64,000 nt of DNA, taken from positions 142,588 through 206,587 of the forward strand of contig LBTE01000001.1 in assembly GCA_000989955.1 (NCBI GenBank), written 5' to 3'. Within the stretch, counting starts at the first letter, position 1; each line of letters begins with the position of its first letter. Shown here one piece after another: positions 54,868 through 63,681 of the stretch. The translations under genes and the position numbers were made by a program. The DNA comes from a candidate division TM6 bacterium GW2011_GWF2_37_49. GTDB taxonomy: Bacteria; Babelota; Babeliae; Babelales; RVW-14. The notes beneath the pieces were generated by a model. It worked only from the letters and a program-made list of their open reading frames with translations. It searched no databases and was not told the origin of the DNA.

Positions 54868-55536
54868 TTATTTACGTGATTTTTTGTTTGACCCACAGCA
54901 TGATTCTTTTTCATTGTTTGATTGGCAGCAGCCTTTAAAGGTGTTTTCGTTTTTTTTACTTGATTGGCAGCATGAATCTTCACATGATCCGCATTCATCT
55001 TCATCGTCTTCGCCATCGTCTTCAAAATCAATTTCTATTTCACCTTCGCTGCCCATTGTTTCAAGCAAAAGTTCAACATCGCGAATATTGTTTTCATTTA
55101 AGGCTTCTGTCAAATCACCCATAACTGCAACCAAGTCTTCTTTTGCAATTTCGGCGTCTTCTAAAATTGTTTCTTTGAATTCAGCTGTTGTAAGCAATTC
55201 TTCGTCTTTGTCAAAAATCATATCAATCATGGTTTGAGCTTTTGAGGCATCTTTTGTTGCTGCAATAGCGTTTAATGCTTCTAACTGTTTTTCCAAAAAT
55301 TCGACATCAGCTAGCATCTCTTCGGTGATAGTGCTTAGCTTGTCTGCAAGCATTTTTGTGATATTGCTTAGGCTTGTTGTGTCATCAGCAGAAAGACCTT
55401 TTTGCTGTGATTTTGTTTGAACTTGTTTAATAAATTTTGAAAAAATTTCCTCCGTTGAACGCAAAGCGTCTTTTTGTTGGTCTAATAAAAAGACTGTCTG
55501 CTCGATTAGCATTTCGACTTTTTTTTGAATCTGCAC
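54868..55536 (-). CDS. Helical protein with an acidic stretch and Cys-rich tail
   Basis: The 222 residues lack a signal peptide. About 1-165 are helical and acidic, then EIDFEDDGEDDEDE and a tail of about 45 residues with eight cysteines in three CC pairs and CGSC (ECGSCEDSCCQSS, GCCQSNNEK and SCCGSNKK). The repeated CCQS unit suggests metal or iron-sulfur binding. It is upstream of ferredoxin in the same run. I know no family for it. Confidence 0.75.
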   Translation of the reverse strand: MQIQKKVEMLIEQTVFLLDQQKDALRSTEEIFSKFIKQVQTKSQQKGLSADDTTSLSNITKMLADKLSTITEEMLADVEFLEKQLEALNAIAATKDASKAQTMIDMIFDKDEELLTTAEFKETILEDAEIAKEDLVAVMGDLTEALNENNIRDVELLLETMGSEGEIEIDFEDDGEDDEDECGSCEDSCCQSSKKNENTFKGCCQSNNEKESCCGSNKKSRK

Positions 55537-55775
55537 TGAATATCCCTTCGCAATAATTGTTAATTAAAATTAATTTTACGGACAATTCTACACAGTTTTT
55601 GCAAACAAAGCGAGCTATTTGTCCACCTGAAATAATTATGACAAAAACAATCCACATTGTTGCAGTTTGAAATTTTATTGTAAATTAATGTATAAAAACG
55701 CTATATTTTGTGTTAATTTATACAAGTTTTGAAAAATTAGCCTTTACGGTTGCTTGAAACAAGCAATTGATAAAA

Positions 55776-55920
55776 AGGGCTATACATATGGCGCAACTCT
55801 TGAAACACTTGATTTGATAATAGATTTCATGATATTGGTAAGTTTTATAACCTTGCCAGCTGCATACGATCTAAAGCGCTGTTGCGGTGGATAATTTAAA
55901 AAATTGCAAAAAGTGCCTTA
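55776..55920 (+). repeat. Dispersed intergenic hairpin element, copy 13
   Basis: It opens AAGGGCTATACATATGG and ends TTAAAAAATTGCAAAAAGTGCC. The hairpin is degraded, with GCCAGCTGC and GCGCTGTTGC. It lies in the 452-bp gap 55537-55988 before the NagB-LmbE gene; the rest of the gap is AT-rich with no gene seen. Confidence 0.6.
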
Positions 55921-55988
55921 GGCTCCTAAAGCCTTGATTGGGTCTACTTTTTGTTGTGTGTAAATTTTGCGAATAAATAAGGCTTTTT

Positions 55989-58280
55989 ATGTGTATGAGA
56001 ATGTATAATTTAAAATCAAATGTAGAACAAATTGCCCAAGAAAAATTTGAGAAATATTGTTCAGATGCTGGGTTTGAAAATTTTAAAAAAATTGTAGTTT
56101 CAAATTTTGACATGCTTGGCAAGTTAACAGCTTTGAGGTTTATTGAATGGTGCCAACTTAATCCTGGAGGAGTTGTTTCACTGGCAACCGGTAAAACTCC
56201 TACAACTTTTATAAAATGGATTCAATTTTATATCGAAAATTGGCATAATGCTGACGTACAGCGTGAACTTGTTGAATGGAGGATTGATCATGCATTGAAG
56301 CCAGACTTCTCAAAGTTAATTTTAGTGCAAATGGACGAATATTTTCCAATCGACTCTTCAGACTCAAAAAGCTTTTTGAGTTACATCAGTTTAAATTATT
56401 TTAAAAAATTTGGATTCAAGCCAGAAAGCGCATTGCTTATGAATCTGTCAGCGTATTGCCAAGAAAAAGGATTAAATCTTGTCGAAATATTTCCCACGGC
56501 AAACGTTGATTTAATGTTGAAATTTAGAAATCCAAAAAACACAATTGAAGCTATTCAGATGCGTGCATTAATGCTTGTTGAGCAGTTCGCATCCGACTTT
56601 GAAGCCAAAATTAGAAATTTTGGAGGAATTGGATTTTTCTTGGGTGGCATTGGGCCGGATGGCCATATAGCTTTTAATTTTCGAGGATCAGAGCATCACG
56701 GTACAACAAGAACGTTGCCAATGAATTATGAATCAGCGGCTGTTGCGGCAGCTGGTTTTGGTGGTATGGAATTTATCAGAAATAAGGCTGCATTAACTAT
56801 AGGCCTTGGCACAGTTACTCAAAACTCAACCACAACGGCAATAATTTTGGCAGATGGTGTTGGTAAGGCCGATGTTGTCAAAAATGCGATAGAAGGAGCT
56901 ATATCAGTAGAATATCCTGCAACAGCATTGCAGCAATTGAATGGTGCCAGATTTTATTTAACGTCAAGTGCTGCAAGTCAACTTAAAACGCAACAATTTA
57001 TTAATTTTAAAAACAACCCCGATAAAATCAGCGAGTGGGGTGAGCAGGTAATAATTAATCTTGCAACACAGAGCAATTGTTCGATCGATATGATTACAAA
57101 AAAAGACGTAGATCAAAGTTTTTTTGCGCCATTGTTTCATAAAAATAACGTAGATCTTGACGCGTTTATTCCTCAAGTCCTTGAAGGATTAAAGCAAAAA
57201 ATAAAAAGAGGTAGACAGGGCTTTGTGGGTAAAACATTTTTACACACTTCCCCTCATCCAGACGATGTTTTGCTTGGCTGTTTTCCGATAATAAACCAAC
57301 TTGCAAAGCAGCCAGACATATCCCACTATTTTACAACAATGACTAGTGGGGCAAATGCTGTTCAAAATGATTATTTTGGCGAAATTTTAAATAAATTAGA
57401 ACAGCATATAAAATTTATTACTCCTATTTCAAATGACAGAGCTAGCGATCTTAACGATTATCTTTCCGGCGTAATTCAAAACGACAATGAGTTGAAAGCG
57501 AGAGCCTTTTCGTCAAGAATGTTGCGGAATTTTGCTAAACTTATGAATCTTAGTTTGGATGACGCCGATTTGATTAATTTGGTCAACAATAAAATTATAG
57601 AAATTAAAAAGCTTATTTTAAGCGAAACAACTAATAGCTTTATTGTTACATTAAAAAGCTGCATTCGCGAATGGGAAGAGGAACTGGTTTGGGGATATTT
57701 TGGGTTTGGAGCTTCCAATATTTTTCATTTAAATTTGGGTTTTTATGCTAGCAAGGATAAAGACATTGTTTTTGAGCGTGATGTTCAACCAATTTTAGAC
57801 ATACTCAAAAAAACAAAGCCAGATATTATTACTGTTGCCTTGGATCCAAAAGATGGCGGACATGCTACTCATTACAGGGTTGCCGAAATTATCGCTCAGG
57901 CATTAACTATTTACAAGCCTGATAAAAAGGTTGAGATATGGGGCTACAATAACGTGTGGTGTAAATTTACTCCAACGCAAGCTAATATTTTCTTTTCAGT
58001 CTCTGTAAATGATGCTTTAGTTGGAAGTAATGTGTTTAACGCTTGTTATAAATCACAAGTTGAAGCAGTTGTGCCAAGCCCTGAGTTGGATGGGCCATTT
58101 TGTGATCTTGCCCAAAAAATTATGGTTAATCAGTACCAGCTCATAAAGGCGTGCTTGGGTGAAAAATTTTTTTCAGAAAATGCTGACAAGCAAGTTGCTG
58201 CGGCAAAGGGGTTATGTTTCATAAAGTCTATGTCAGTCGAAGAATTTATAGTTAGAATGCAGAATAGCGAAAATAGTTAG
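55989..58280 (+). CDS. Glucosamine-6-phosphate deaminase fused to a PIG-L/LmbE deacetylase domain
   Basis: The N-terminal domain (1 to about 330) is NagB-like, with VSLATGKTP, VQMDEYFP (catalytic Asp), GGIGPDGHIAFN (His), and GLGTVTQ. The C-terminal domain, from about 413, is PIG-L/LmbE-like, with the zinc motif HPDD at 423-426 and later DPKDGGHATHYRV, where His supplies a third ligand. The pair could deaminate glucosamine 6-phosphate and remove an N-acetyl group. Fusions of this kind are known in Bacteroidetes. 763 residues agree with the two domains. It precedes ruvX by 9 bases. Confidence 0.9.
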   Translation: MCMRMYNLKSNVEQIAQEKFEKYCSDAGFENFKKIVVSNFDMLGKLTALRFIEWCQLNPGGVVSLATGKTPTTFIKWIQFYIENWHNADVQRELVEWRIDHALKPDFSKLILVQMDEYFPIDSSDSKSFLSYISLNYFKKFGFKPESALLMNLSAYCQEKGLNLVEIFPTANVDLMLKFRNPKNTIEAIQMRALMLVEQFASDFEAKIRNFGGIGFFLGGIGPDGHIAFNFRGSEHHGTTRTLPMNYESAAVAAAGFGGMEFIRNKAALTIGLGTVTQNSTTTAIILADGVGKADVVKNAIEGAISVEYPATALQQLNGARFYLTSSAASQLKTQQFINFKNNPDKISEWGEQVIINLATQSNCSIDMITKKDVDQSFFAPLFHKNNVDLDAFIPQVLEGLKQKIKRGRQGFVGKTFLHTSPHPDDVLLGCFPIINQLAKQPDISHYFTTMTSGANAVQNDYFGEILNKLEQHIKFITPISNDRASDLNDYLSGVIQNDNELKARAFSSRMLRNFAKLMNLSLDDADLINLVNNKIIEIKKLILSETTNSFIVTLKSCIREWEEELVWGYFGFGASNIFHLNLGFYASKDKDIVFERDVQPILDILKKTKPDIITVALDPKDGGHATHYRVAEIIAQALTIYKPDKKVEIWGYNNVWCKFTPTQANIFFSVSVNDALVGSNVFNACYKSQVEAVVPSPELDGPFCDLAQKIMVNQYQLIKACLGEKFFSENADKQVAAAKGLCFIKSMSVEEFIVRMQNSENS

Positions 58281-58289
58281 GTACGTAAC

Positions 58290-58715
58290 ATGAGAATTTT
58301 GGCTTTAGATCTTGGCGATAGATGGGTAGGAAGTGCTATTGCCGATCCACTGGGTATTACTTGCAGGCCATACCAGACTGTAGAGCTTGATCAGTTGCGT
58401 GATTTCTTGAAAAAAATACTATCAGCTGAAGGCGTAAGCAAGGTTGTGGTTGGATACCCCAAAACATTTTCAGGCACAGAAAGCGACCAAACCAAAAAGA
58501 TAGTAAGTTTGAAACTTGAACTAGAACAAGAGTTTGCAGTTGTTCAGGGGCAGGACGTAGAATGGATTTTATGGGATGAGCGGCTTAGCAGCAAACGTGC
58601 GTCTGCTGTGCAAAGTGGCAAACATGATGAGCAAAGCAAGCGTCAAAGCCATTCAATTGCTGCAGCATTTTTGTTGCAGACTTATTTAGATCACCTGGCG
58701 ATGATGCGATCATAA
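58290..58715 (+). CDS. ruvX: Putative pre-16S rRNA nuclease / Holliday-junction resolvase-like protein YqgF (RuvX)
   Basis: The 141 residues match YqgF: LALDLGDRWVGSAIADP, VVVGYPKTFSGTES, DERLSS and HSIAAAFLLQTYL, with catalytic Asp and Glu preserved. It probably matures 16S rRNA. Its last six bases overlap the 3' end of the convergent phospholipase gene. Confidence 0.92.
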   Translation: MRILALDLGDRWVGSAIADPLGITCRPYQTVELDQLRDFLKKILSAEGVSKVVVGYPKTFSGTESDQTKKIVSLKLELEQEFAVVQGQDVEWILWDERLSSKRASAVQSGKHDEQSKRQSHSIAAAFLLQTYLDHLAMMRS

Positions 58716-60218
58716 AAGAATGCACCACCAACCACTTGTTGCTTTGCCTTCTTTTAATAATCCAAATTTATTTGGTATTTGGCCGTTGTTTAATTGAGAC
58801 GTTTTGAATTTAACAGCCTCAACGATTGCGCCAATGTTTTCTGGTTCACATAAAATTTGGTACATCGGTAGGTAGACTGAATCAAATGTTGCTTCATCGT
58901 AAGTCATTTTAAACATTGAAATTTGAGTTGGATTTACCACATAAATTACGATTGGTATTTCTGGATTATCCTCATAAAAAATTTTGAGGCCTTTGCCTGT
59001 CACTTTAAATTTACTTAAAGATGGAAACGGCATGCCATGCGTCCTTGCAAAAATTTGTGACTTTAATAGCTCGGTGTGATCTTGGGCAGATGCGTCACTT
59101 GATGCATCGCATATTACAAAAACATCTGATCGGCGTTCTGGTCTGTTAAACGGAAATATTGGAATATTTATATAAATGCCATGGTCAATGAGATCGATTG
59201 TTGGCAAATCATTCATTCCACATTGATCCATTCCGAGAGTGAAATTGGGCATCGAGTAGTCAAAACATCGATGAGCGTAGTAGTTATGCTTTGCAAGATA
59301 CTTATTTATTTGAGGTTCTATATATTTAAAATAAAAGTTTTCTATGCCTAGTTCATCAAAAATTGTCATAAATCCATTTGTTACAAGATCTCCTTCGGTC
59401 AACGAAAATGCAGACCCAAACGTGCCCATAAACTTCCACAGCGGCATTTCGTGTGCTAGCTTTTGGCAATATCCGTTAGCAATTATTGAACCAAAGAGCT
59501 CAGTCCTCATACCTGCTCGCAGGTGGCTACTGTAAACAGAAAAAGGTGTTACCTCAAGCCCCTCATAGAATGGGCCTGTTTGTCCAATAGCCGTTGCGAA
59601 TATTGGAAATGGGTATACGTTTGTTTGTGCCAAAACATCCCTGAAGTCCTGAAATGTTAATTGGTGTTGATATTTTTGCTCCAAATCATCTAATAATCTT
59701 CTAGCGATTAAATGCCCCCATATTTCTGTAACTAAGCATGCATTGAAATCAAAATTTTGAAGAGAAACATTAATCCTAGGCTCATTTTTAGCAATAGAAT
59801 TCCAAAATGGAATTTGTAATTGTTGTTTTAAAATCTGTGCATATTCGATTGGAGTCATTTTTTGCAGCATCCATGGAATTATGCCCCAGGTTGAGCCAGA
59901 AAGTGTGGATACGTAGCTTATGGCCTGTAGAAGCCCTATTTGCAAAGCCGATGCCAAAAAAGCAATGGCGCAAGTTTCAGCGCGTACTCCTCCGCCGCTA
60001 ACACACATGTTTATCTTAGGCAATCTATAATCAGATTCTGGAGCTAAACCGATAAATTGTTTAATTGCTGGTTTTGTGATTTGATTTCTGCGAAGCTGAT
60101 ACTCTTTTTCTCTTGTATCGAATTCATTGCTACAATAAACAACTGCCGTATCCATTCCGTAACAAAATTCAAATAAAATAAGGCTAATAAATGCGAAGGC
60201 TTTTGTATTGAAAAGCAT
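58710..60218 (-). CDS. Secreted cPLA2/PLA2_B-like phospholipase with C-terminal CILL
   Basis: The 502 residues begin with a signal peptide (about 1-21). The lipase motifs are those of eukaryotic cytosolic phospholipase A2: the oxyanion loop SGGGVRA (74-80), LSGSTWG with nucleophile Ser109, and LIDHGIYINIPI with candidate Asp345, followed by NRPERRSDVFVICDASSD, equal to the region after the cPLA2 Asp. The protein ends in Trp-Trp-Cys-Ile-Leu-Leu, a CaaX box with Leu, typical for geranylgeranylation. Human cPLA2-gamma also has a CaaX end. An effector that a host prenylates is a strong inference, not shown. Confidence 0.88.
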   Translation of the reverse strand: MLFNTKAFAFISLILFEFCYGMDTAVVYCSNEFDTREKEYQLRRNQITKPAIKQFIGLAPESDYRLPKINMCVSGGGVRAETCAIAFLASALQIGLLQAISYVSTLSGSTWGIIPWMLQKMTPIEYAQILKQQLQIPFWNSIAKNEPRINVSLQNFDFNACLVTEIWGHLIARRLLDDLEQKYQHQLTFQDFRDVLAQTNVYPFPIFATAIGQTGPFYEGLEVTPFSVYSSHLRAGMRTELFGSIIANGYCQKLAHEMPLWKFMGTFGSAFSLTEGDLVTNGFMTIFDELGIENFYFKYIEPQINKYLAKHNYYAHRCFDYSMPNFTLGMDQCGMNDLPTIDLIDHGIYINIPIFPFNRPERRSDVFVICDASSDASAQDHTELLKSQIFARTHGMPFPSLSKFKVTGKGLKIFYEDNPEIPIVIYVVNPTQISMFKMTYDEATFDSVYLPMYQILCEPENIGAIVEAVKFKTSQLNNGQIPNKFGLLKEGKATSGWWCILL

Positions 60219-60265
60219 AAAATTCTTTTTTTTAGTCTTTATACCAATTTATGGTTACGTAGCGA

Positions 60266-61825
60266 TTATAAAAGGCAGCAGCCGCATGATGTATTTTTTA
60301 CCTTACCGTCCTTCAATGCCATAAAATTGTTTGAAATTCTATGATTGTTTAATTGCGATGTTTTGAATTTAATGGACTCAATTATAGCACTTCTATTTTC
60401 AGGTTCGCATAAAGCATTATACATTGGCTCATAAACTGAATTAAACTCTGCTTCATTGAATGTTAGATCAAGCATAGATATTTTGGTTAAATTTGCTATG
60501 TAAATCACGATAGGTATTTCTGGATTATCTTCATAAAAAATTTTAAGATTTTTGCTTGTTTCTTTAAACCTTTTCAATGATGGAAAAGCCATGCCATGGG
60601 CTTTTGCAAATATTTGGGCCCTTTTGAGTTCGGTGTAGTCGTTGTCCACAGCATCACTTGATGCATCGCATATAACTAAAATATCGGTTTTTCGTTCTGG
60701 TCTGTTGTATGGAAATATTGGGATATTTATGAATATACCGTGATCGATCAAATGAATTGCTTCTTTATTATTTAATCCACGCGAAGCCATTCCGTAAGTG
60801 AAATTAGGAAATTCTACATCAAACGTTCTTTGATTTAACTCTTTAATTTTTGCAAGACAGGCTTCAAGTTTGGGCTGAACAACTTGCAAATATGAATCTT
60901 CAATTTCAAGAGTGTCGCAAAGGCCTAGTAGTACATGCTCTACAGCGTCAGCTCCACTTATTGCAAATGCAGATCCAAAAATGCCCATATAAAGGCTTAA
61001 TGGCCTTTCAGTTGTATGTTTTTGACATATTCCATTTAAAAATGTTGATCCGAAGTCTTCTGTTTTAATTTCTACACCAAGAGCTTTACTGTAAACAGAG
61101 AACGGTGTAATTTCAAGGCCTTCGTATTCTGGCTCTGTTTCAGCTATTGCTGCCGTAAATATTGGAAATGGATAGGCGCTTGTTTGCTCTAGAATATGTC
61201 TTATATCTCCAAATGTTATTATTCGTTGTGTGTTTCCATCTAAATCGTAAAATAATCTTCTAGCTAACAATTGGCCCCAAATGTGTGTGACGCTAAGCTC
61301 ACTTGTTTCTTGCGTTTTGATTATTAATTTAATTTTTTCTAAAATTGTTTTAGATGAATCTGGACCTCTTTTTTCGCTTCCGTCCCAAAAATCACGTTGC
61401 AACTGCTGTTTTAATATATTCGAATAAATACGAGGTGGCATCCTATGCAATATCCATGGAGCTAAGGCCCAGGTCGAACCGGAAAGTGCGGCCATATAGG
61501 TTGTAGATGGCAAAAGACCAATTTCCTCTGACGCATCTAAGATTGCGATTGTTGCTATTTGAGCTCTGACGCTGCCTCCGCTAAAACTCATGTTGATATT
61601 GGGTAACGTATAATCAGATTCTGGAGGCAGACCAATAAATTGTTTGATTGCTGTTTGAGTGATTTGTTTTCTTCGTGACACATACTCTTTTTCTTTTAAA
61701 TTGAGTTGATCGTATGATGATTCCATGTAACATTCAATAATATCTACATCCAAGTTTTCCATGCTGTAGCAAAATACATTTAAAATAACGCCAAAAAGGG
61801 CCAAAACTTTAATATAGATAGACAT
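60266..61825 (-). CDS. Secreted cPLA2/PLA2_B-like phospholipase with C-terminal CCLL
   Basis: A paralogue of the next gene downstream (47 bases away on the same strand), 519 residues with a signal peptide. It has SGGSVRA (82-88, one Gly changed to Ser), ALSGSTWA with Ser117, and LIDHGIFINIPIFPYNRPER. The C-terminus is SCGCCLL, a CaaX-like end with two adjacent cysteines. The oxyanion Gly-to-Ser change may reduce activity. The two genes are similar throughout, so they arose by tandem duplication. Confidence 0.88.
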   Translation of the reverse strand: MSIYIKVLALFGVILNVFCYSMENLDVDIIECYMESSYDQLNLKEKEYVSRRKQITQTAIKQFIGLPPESDYTLPNINMSFSGGSVRAQIATIAILDASEEIGLLPSTTYMAALSGSTWALAPWILHRMPPRIYSNILKQQLQRDFWDGSEKRGPDSSKTILEKIKLIIKTQETSELSVTHIWGQLLARRLFYDLDGNTQRIITFGDIRHILEQTSAYPFPIFTAAIAETEPEYEGLEITPFSVYSKALGVEIKTEDFGSTFLNGICQKHTTERPLSLYMGIFGSAFAISGADAVEHVLLGLCDTLEIEDSYLQVVQPKLEACLAKIKELNQRTFDVEFPNFTYGMASRGLNNKEAIHLIDHGIFINIPIFPYNRPERKTDILVICDASSDAVDNDYTELKRAQIFAKAHGMAFPSLKRFKETSKNLKIFYEDNPEIPIVIYIANLTKISMLDLTFNEAEFNSVYEPMYNALCEPENRSAIIESIKFKTSQLNNHRISNNFMALKDGKVKNTSCGCCLL

Positions 61826-62029
61826 AAAATCTCCTTTTCTTTTTAGGCAGAAACTACACTTTATGGAAAGATATAATTTTTTTATGTATTTTGTGAATAA
61901 ATTTAAAATAAAAACGGATATAACGTATATGTGGTCAAAGTTTTAGCAAACTCTTCCATTTTTGAATGATTTTAAGCTACAATGCAAATAGTTGGAAAAT
62001 GTAAGTAGTTAACCTCAGGGGGATAAGTC

Positions 62030-62362
62030 ATGAAAAATACCGCAAAATTGTTGCTTGTTGCAATGACATTGGCGTCACTTGCATTTGCAACAGGCTGCAC
62101 CAAAAAAGAAAAAGCGACCGTTATCGGTACAGTTATTGGTGCTGGCGCTGGAGCTGGAATTGGAGCTGCTGCAGGTGGCGGCGGAGGAGCTGCTGTTGGT
62201 GCAGTATTAGGTGGTGCAACTGGTGGTATCATTGGTCATGAAGCAGGGAGTAAGCATGAAAAAAAGCACGATAAAAAAGACAAAAGCAAAAAAAGCAAAA
62301 AAGACAAGTGCAAAAAAGGTAAAAAAGACAAAAAAATGATAGAAATTGAAGAGGATAAGTAA
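62030..62362 (+). CDS. Glycine-zipper lipoprotein with Lys-rich tail
   Basis: The 110 residues have a signal peptide and lipobox LAFATGC, then a glycine-zipper (about 32-72) rich in GAGAG and GGATGG units, and a Lys/Asp-rich tail with HEKKHDKKDKSKKSKK and a final acidic EIEEDK. It resembles small outer-membrane lipoproteins (Glycine zipper 2TM). A structural or envelope role is likely. It stands alone and is followed by a terminator. Confidence 0.82.
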   Translation: MKNTAKLLLVAMTLASLAFATGCTKKEKATVIGTVIGAGAGAGIGAAAGGGGGAAVGAVLGGATGGIIGHEAGSKHEKKHDKKDKSKKSKKDKCKKGKKDKKMIEIEEDK

Positions 62363-62390
62363 ATAACATTCAAATTATAAATTTGATGAT

Positions 62391-62433
62391 AAAAAATAAG
62401 ACTATGAGCATTAAGTTCGTGGTCTTATTTTTT
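62391..62433 (+). terminator. Rho-independent terminator
   Basis: AAAAAATAAGAC (62391-62402) pairs with GTCTTATTTTTT (62422-62433), loop of 19 bases. It lies 28 bases after the lipoprotein stop. Confidence 0.7.
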
Positions 62434-62453
62434 ATCTCCAGATCAAGTCTTTC

Positions 62454-62604
62454 AAATGCGATATAGCTTTTTGCACTTTTTACCAAACTTCTTCGCTAGA
62501 ATCGATCCAATCAGTTCTAGCAGGCCGCATCTAAAAATTTGTCAATTTGCTGTTACGCATGATTCGGCTGCGGTTTTATAGCGTAGTGATTGATGTATAG
62601 CCCT
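62454..62604 (-). repeat. Dispersed intergenic hairpin element, copy 14 (reverse)
   Basis: On the minus strand: GGGCTATACATCAATCAC, then AATTGACAAATTTTTAGATG and CGGCCTGCTAGAA. The stem GCTAGAA/TTCTAGC replaces GCCAGCA/TGCTGGC of copy 10, with both sides changed, so pairing is kept. The 376-bp gap 62363-62738 holds this, the terminator and the ribosome site of the next gene. Confidence 0.85.
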
Positions 62605-62738
62605 AAAAATAATAGCTTTGAGCAGTACAAGGTTTTACGATTTTATAGTGTAATTTTTTACAGACATTGTTTTTTGGTATAAAACTTGTACAATTTTGTG
62701 TGAGGAAGATAATAAGTGGTAATATCAAAGGAGACTTC

Positions 62739-63623
62739 ATGAAAGTGGTTACGCAAGCGATTCTTTTAAGTGTGTTTGTTAGCATTAGTGCCAATGCCGA
62801 TGTTCAAAATAGGCATGATAGAGCTCATGCCTCAAGGCACGCGAGGCATGTTTCGTCTAGAAGTCTTCATCATAGGCGCAAATTTATGTCCGATCCAGAA
62901 ACAAGTGTAGCCTTGGACAATTTGGCAAAGGACACATATTCAGTCAAAAAGCTTGCAGATTTGAGGTTGTTGTTGATGAAATCTAGGGGGATCAGCGCTT
63001 CTGAGCAGACCAAGGCAAAGTTTAATACACTGTTGCAGGAGGCCTGCAACAATTACAACAAAGGTGATCGCCGAGAGGCTTTTACCTTAAGAAGTGTTTT
63101 GATATTATCGCAAAGATCTACTCTTTTAAGCCAAAACAATCAGCAATATGTTGATAAAATTCTTGCCGATATCGGAAATAATTCCGTTGAAGAGGGTAAT
63201 CGCCAGCTGAATATAGCAAACTTAAATAGTGTAAGCGCCAAGGATAATTATAGCGCCAAGGCGATGTCATTGTGCAGGATTATGAGACGGCCAAATCGTG
63301 GCATTAAATTTGATAAAAACATGCAAAGTGAAGCATCATCGGCAATACACGATCTGTATGCCAATCGGCCATTAAATGATGTTGCGCTTTTATCGAAATT
63401 GAAGGAAGTTCTTAATTTGGCAAGCCAAACACCGCTTTTAAGTACAATTAATCAGTACGAAGTTAAAGAGATAATGCTTCCAGAGGTTTTAAAAAACGTT
63501 GATAAAGCTGCTTTATTAACTAAGAATTCGGCAGAAGCAAGAACCAATCAGGCTCCATGTGTTAAATGTATAAATGAGCATAATTTAGCTAAGATGGAGG
63601 CTGGAGAGTCTGTAAGTATTTAG
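62739..63623 (+). CDS. Secreted protein of unknown function
   Basis: The ATG at 62739 follows AAAGGAG and starts a signal peptide (KVVTQAILLSVFVSISANA), giving 294 residues; an in-frame ATG at 62667 is rejected. The mature N-terminus is His/Arg-rich (RHDRAHASRHARHVSSRSLH), the rest is helical with two similar halves about DNLAKDTYSVKKL and KDNYSAKAMSL, and the tail has a CVKC. I recognise no family. It may bind metal through the His-rich segment. Confidence 0.7.
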   Translation: MKVVTQAILLSVFVSISANADVQNRHDRAHASRHARHVSSRSLHHRRKFMSDPETSVALDNLAKDTYSVKKLADLRLLLMKSRGISASEQTKAKFNTLLQEACNNYNKGDRREAFTLRSVLILSQRSTLLSQNNQQYVDKILADIGNNSVEEGNRQLNIANLNSVSAKDNYSAKAMSLCRIMRRPNRGIKFDKNMQSEASSAIHDLYANRPLNDVALLSKLKEVLNLASQTPLLSTINQYEVKEIMLPEVLKNVDKAALLTKNSAEARTNQAPCVKCINEHNLAKMEAGESVSI

Positions 63624-63631
63624 TAAGCAAT

Positions 63632-63665
63632 AAAAAAAGCCCCTGAATTTACAGTGGCTTTTTTT
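63632..63665. terminator. Bidirectional terminator
   Basis: AAAAAAGCC (from 63633) pairs with GGCTTTTTT, with CTG/CAG extending the stem. It lies between the convergent secreted-protein gene and rplU and has an A-run on one side and a T-run on the other. Confidence 0.75.
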
Positions 63666-63681
63666 ATAAACAATATTTATA

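Noticed and set aside
55427..55657. 76-residue minus-strand frame overlapping the Cys-rich protein start
   Set aside because: It overlaps the better-supported gene in another frame and lacks a ribosome site.
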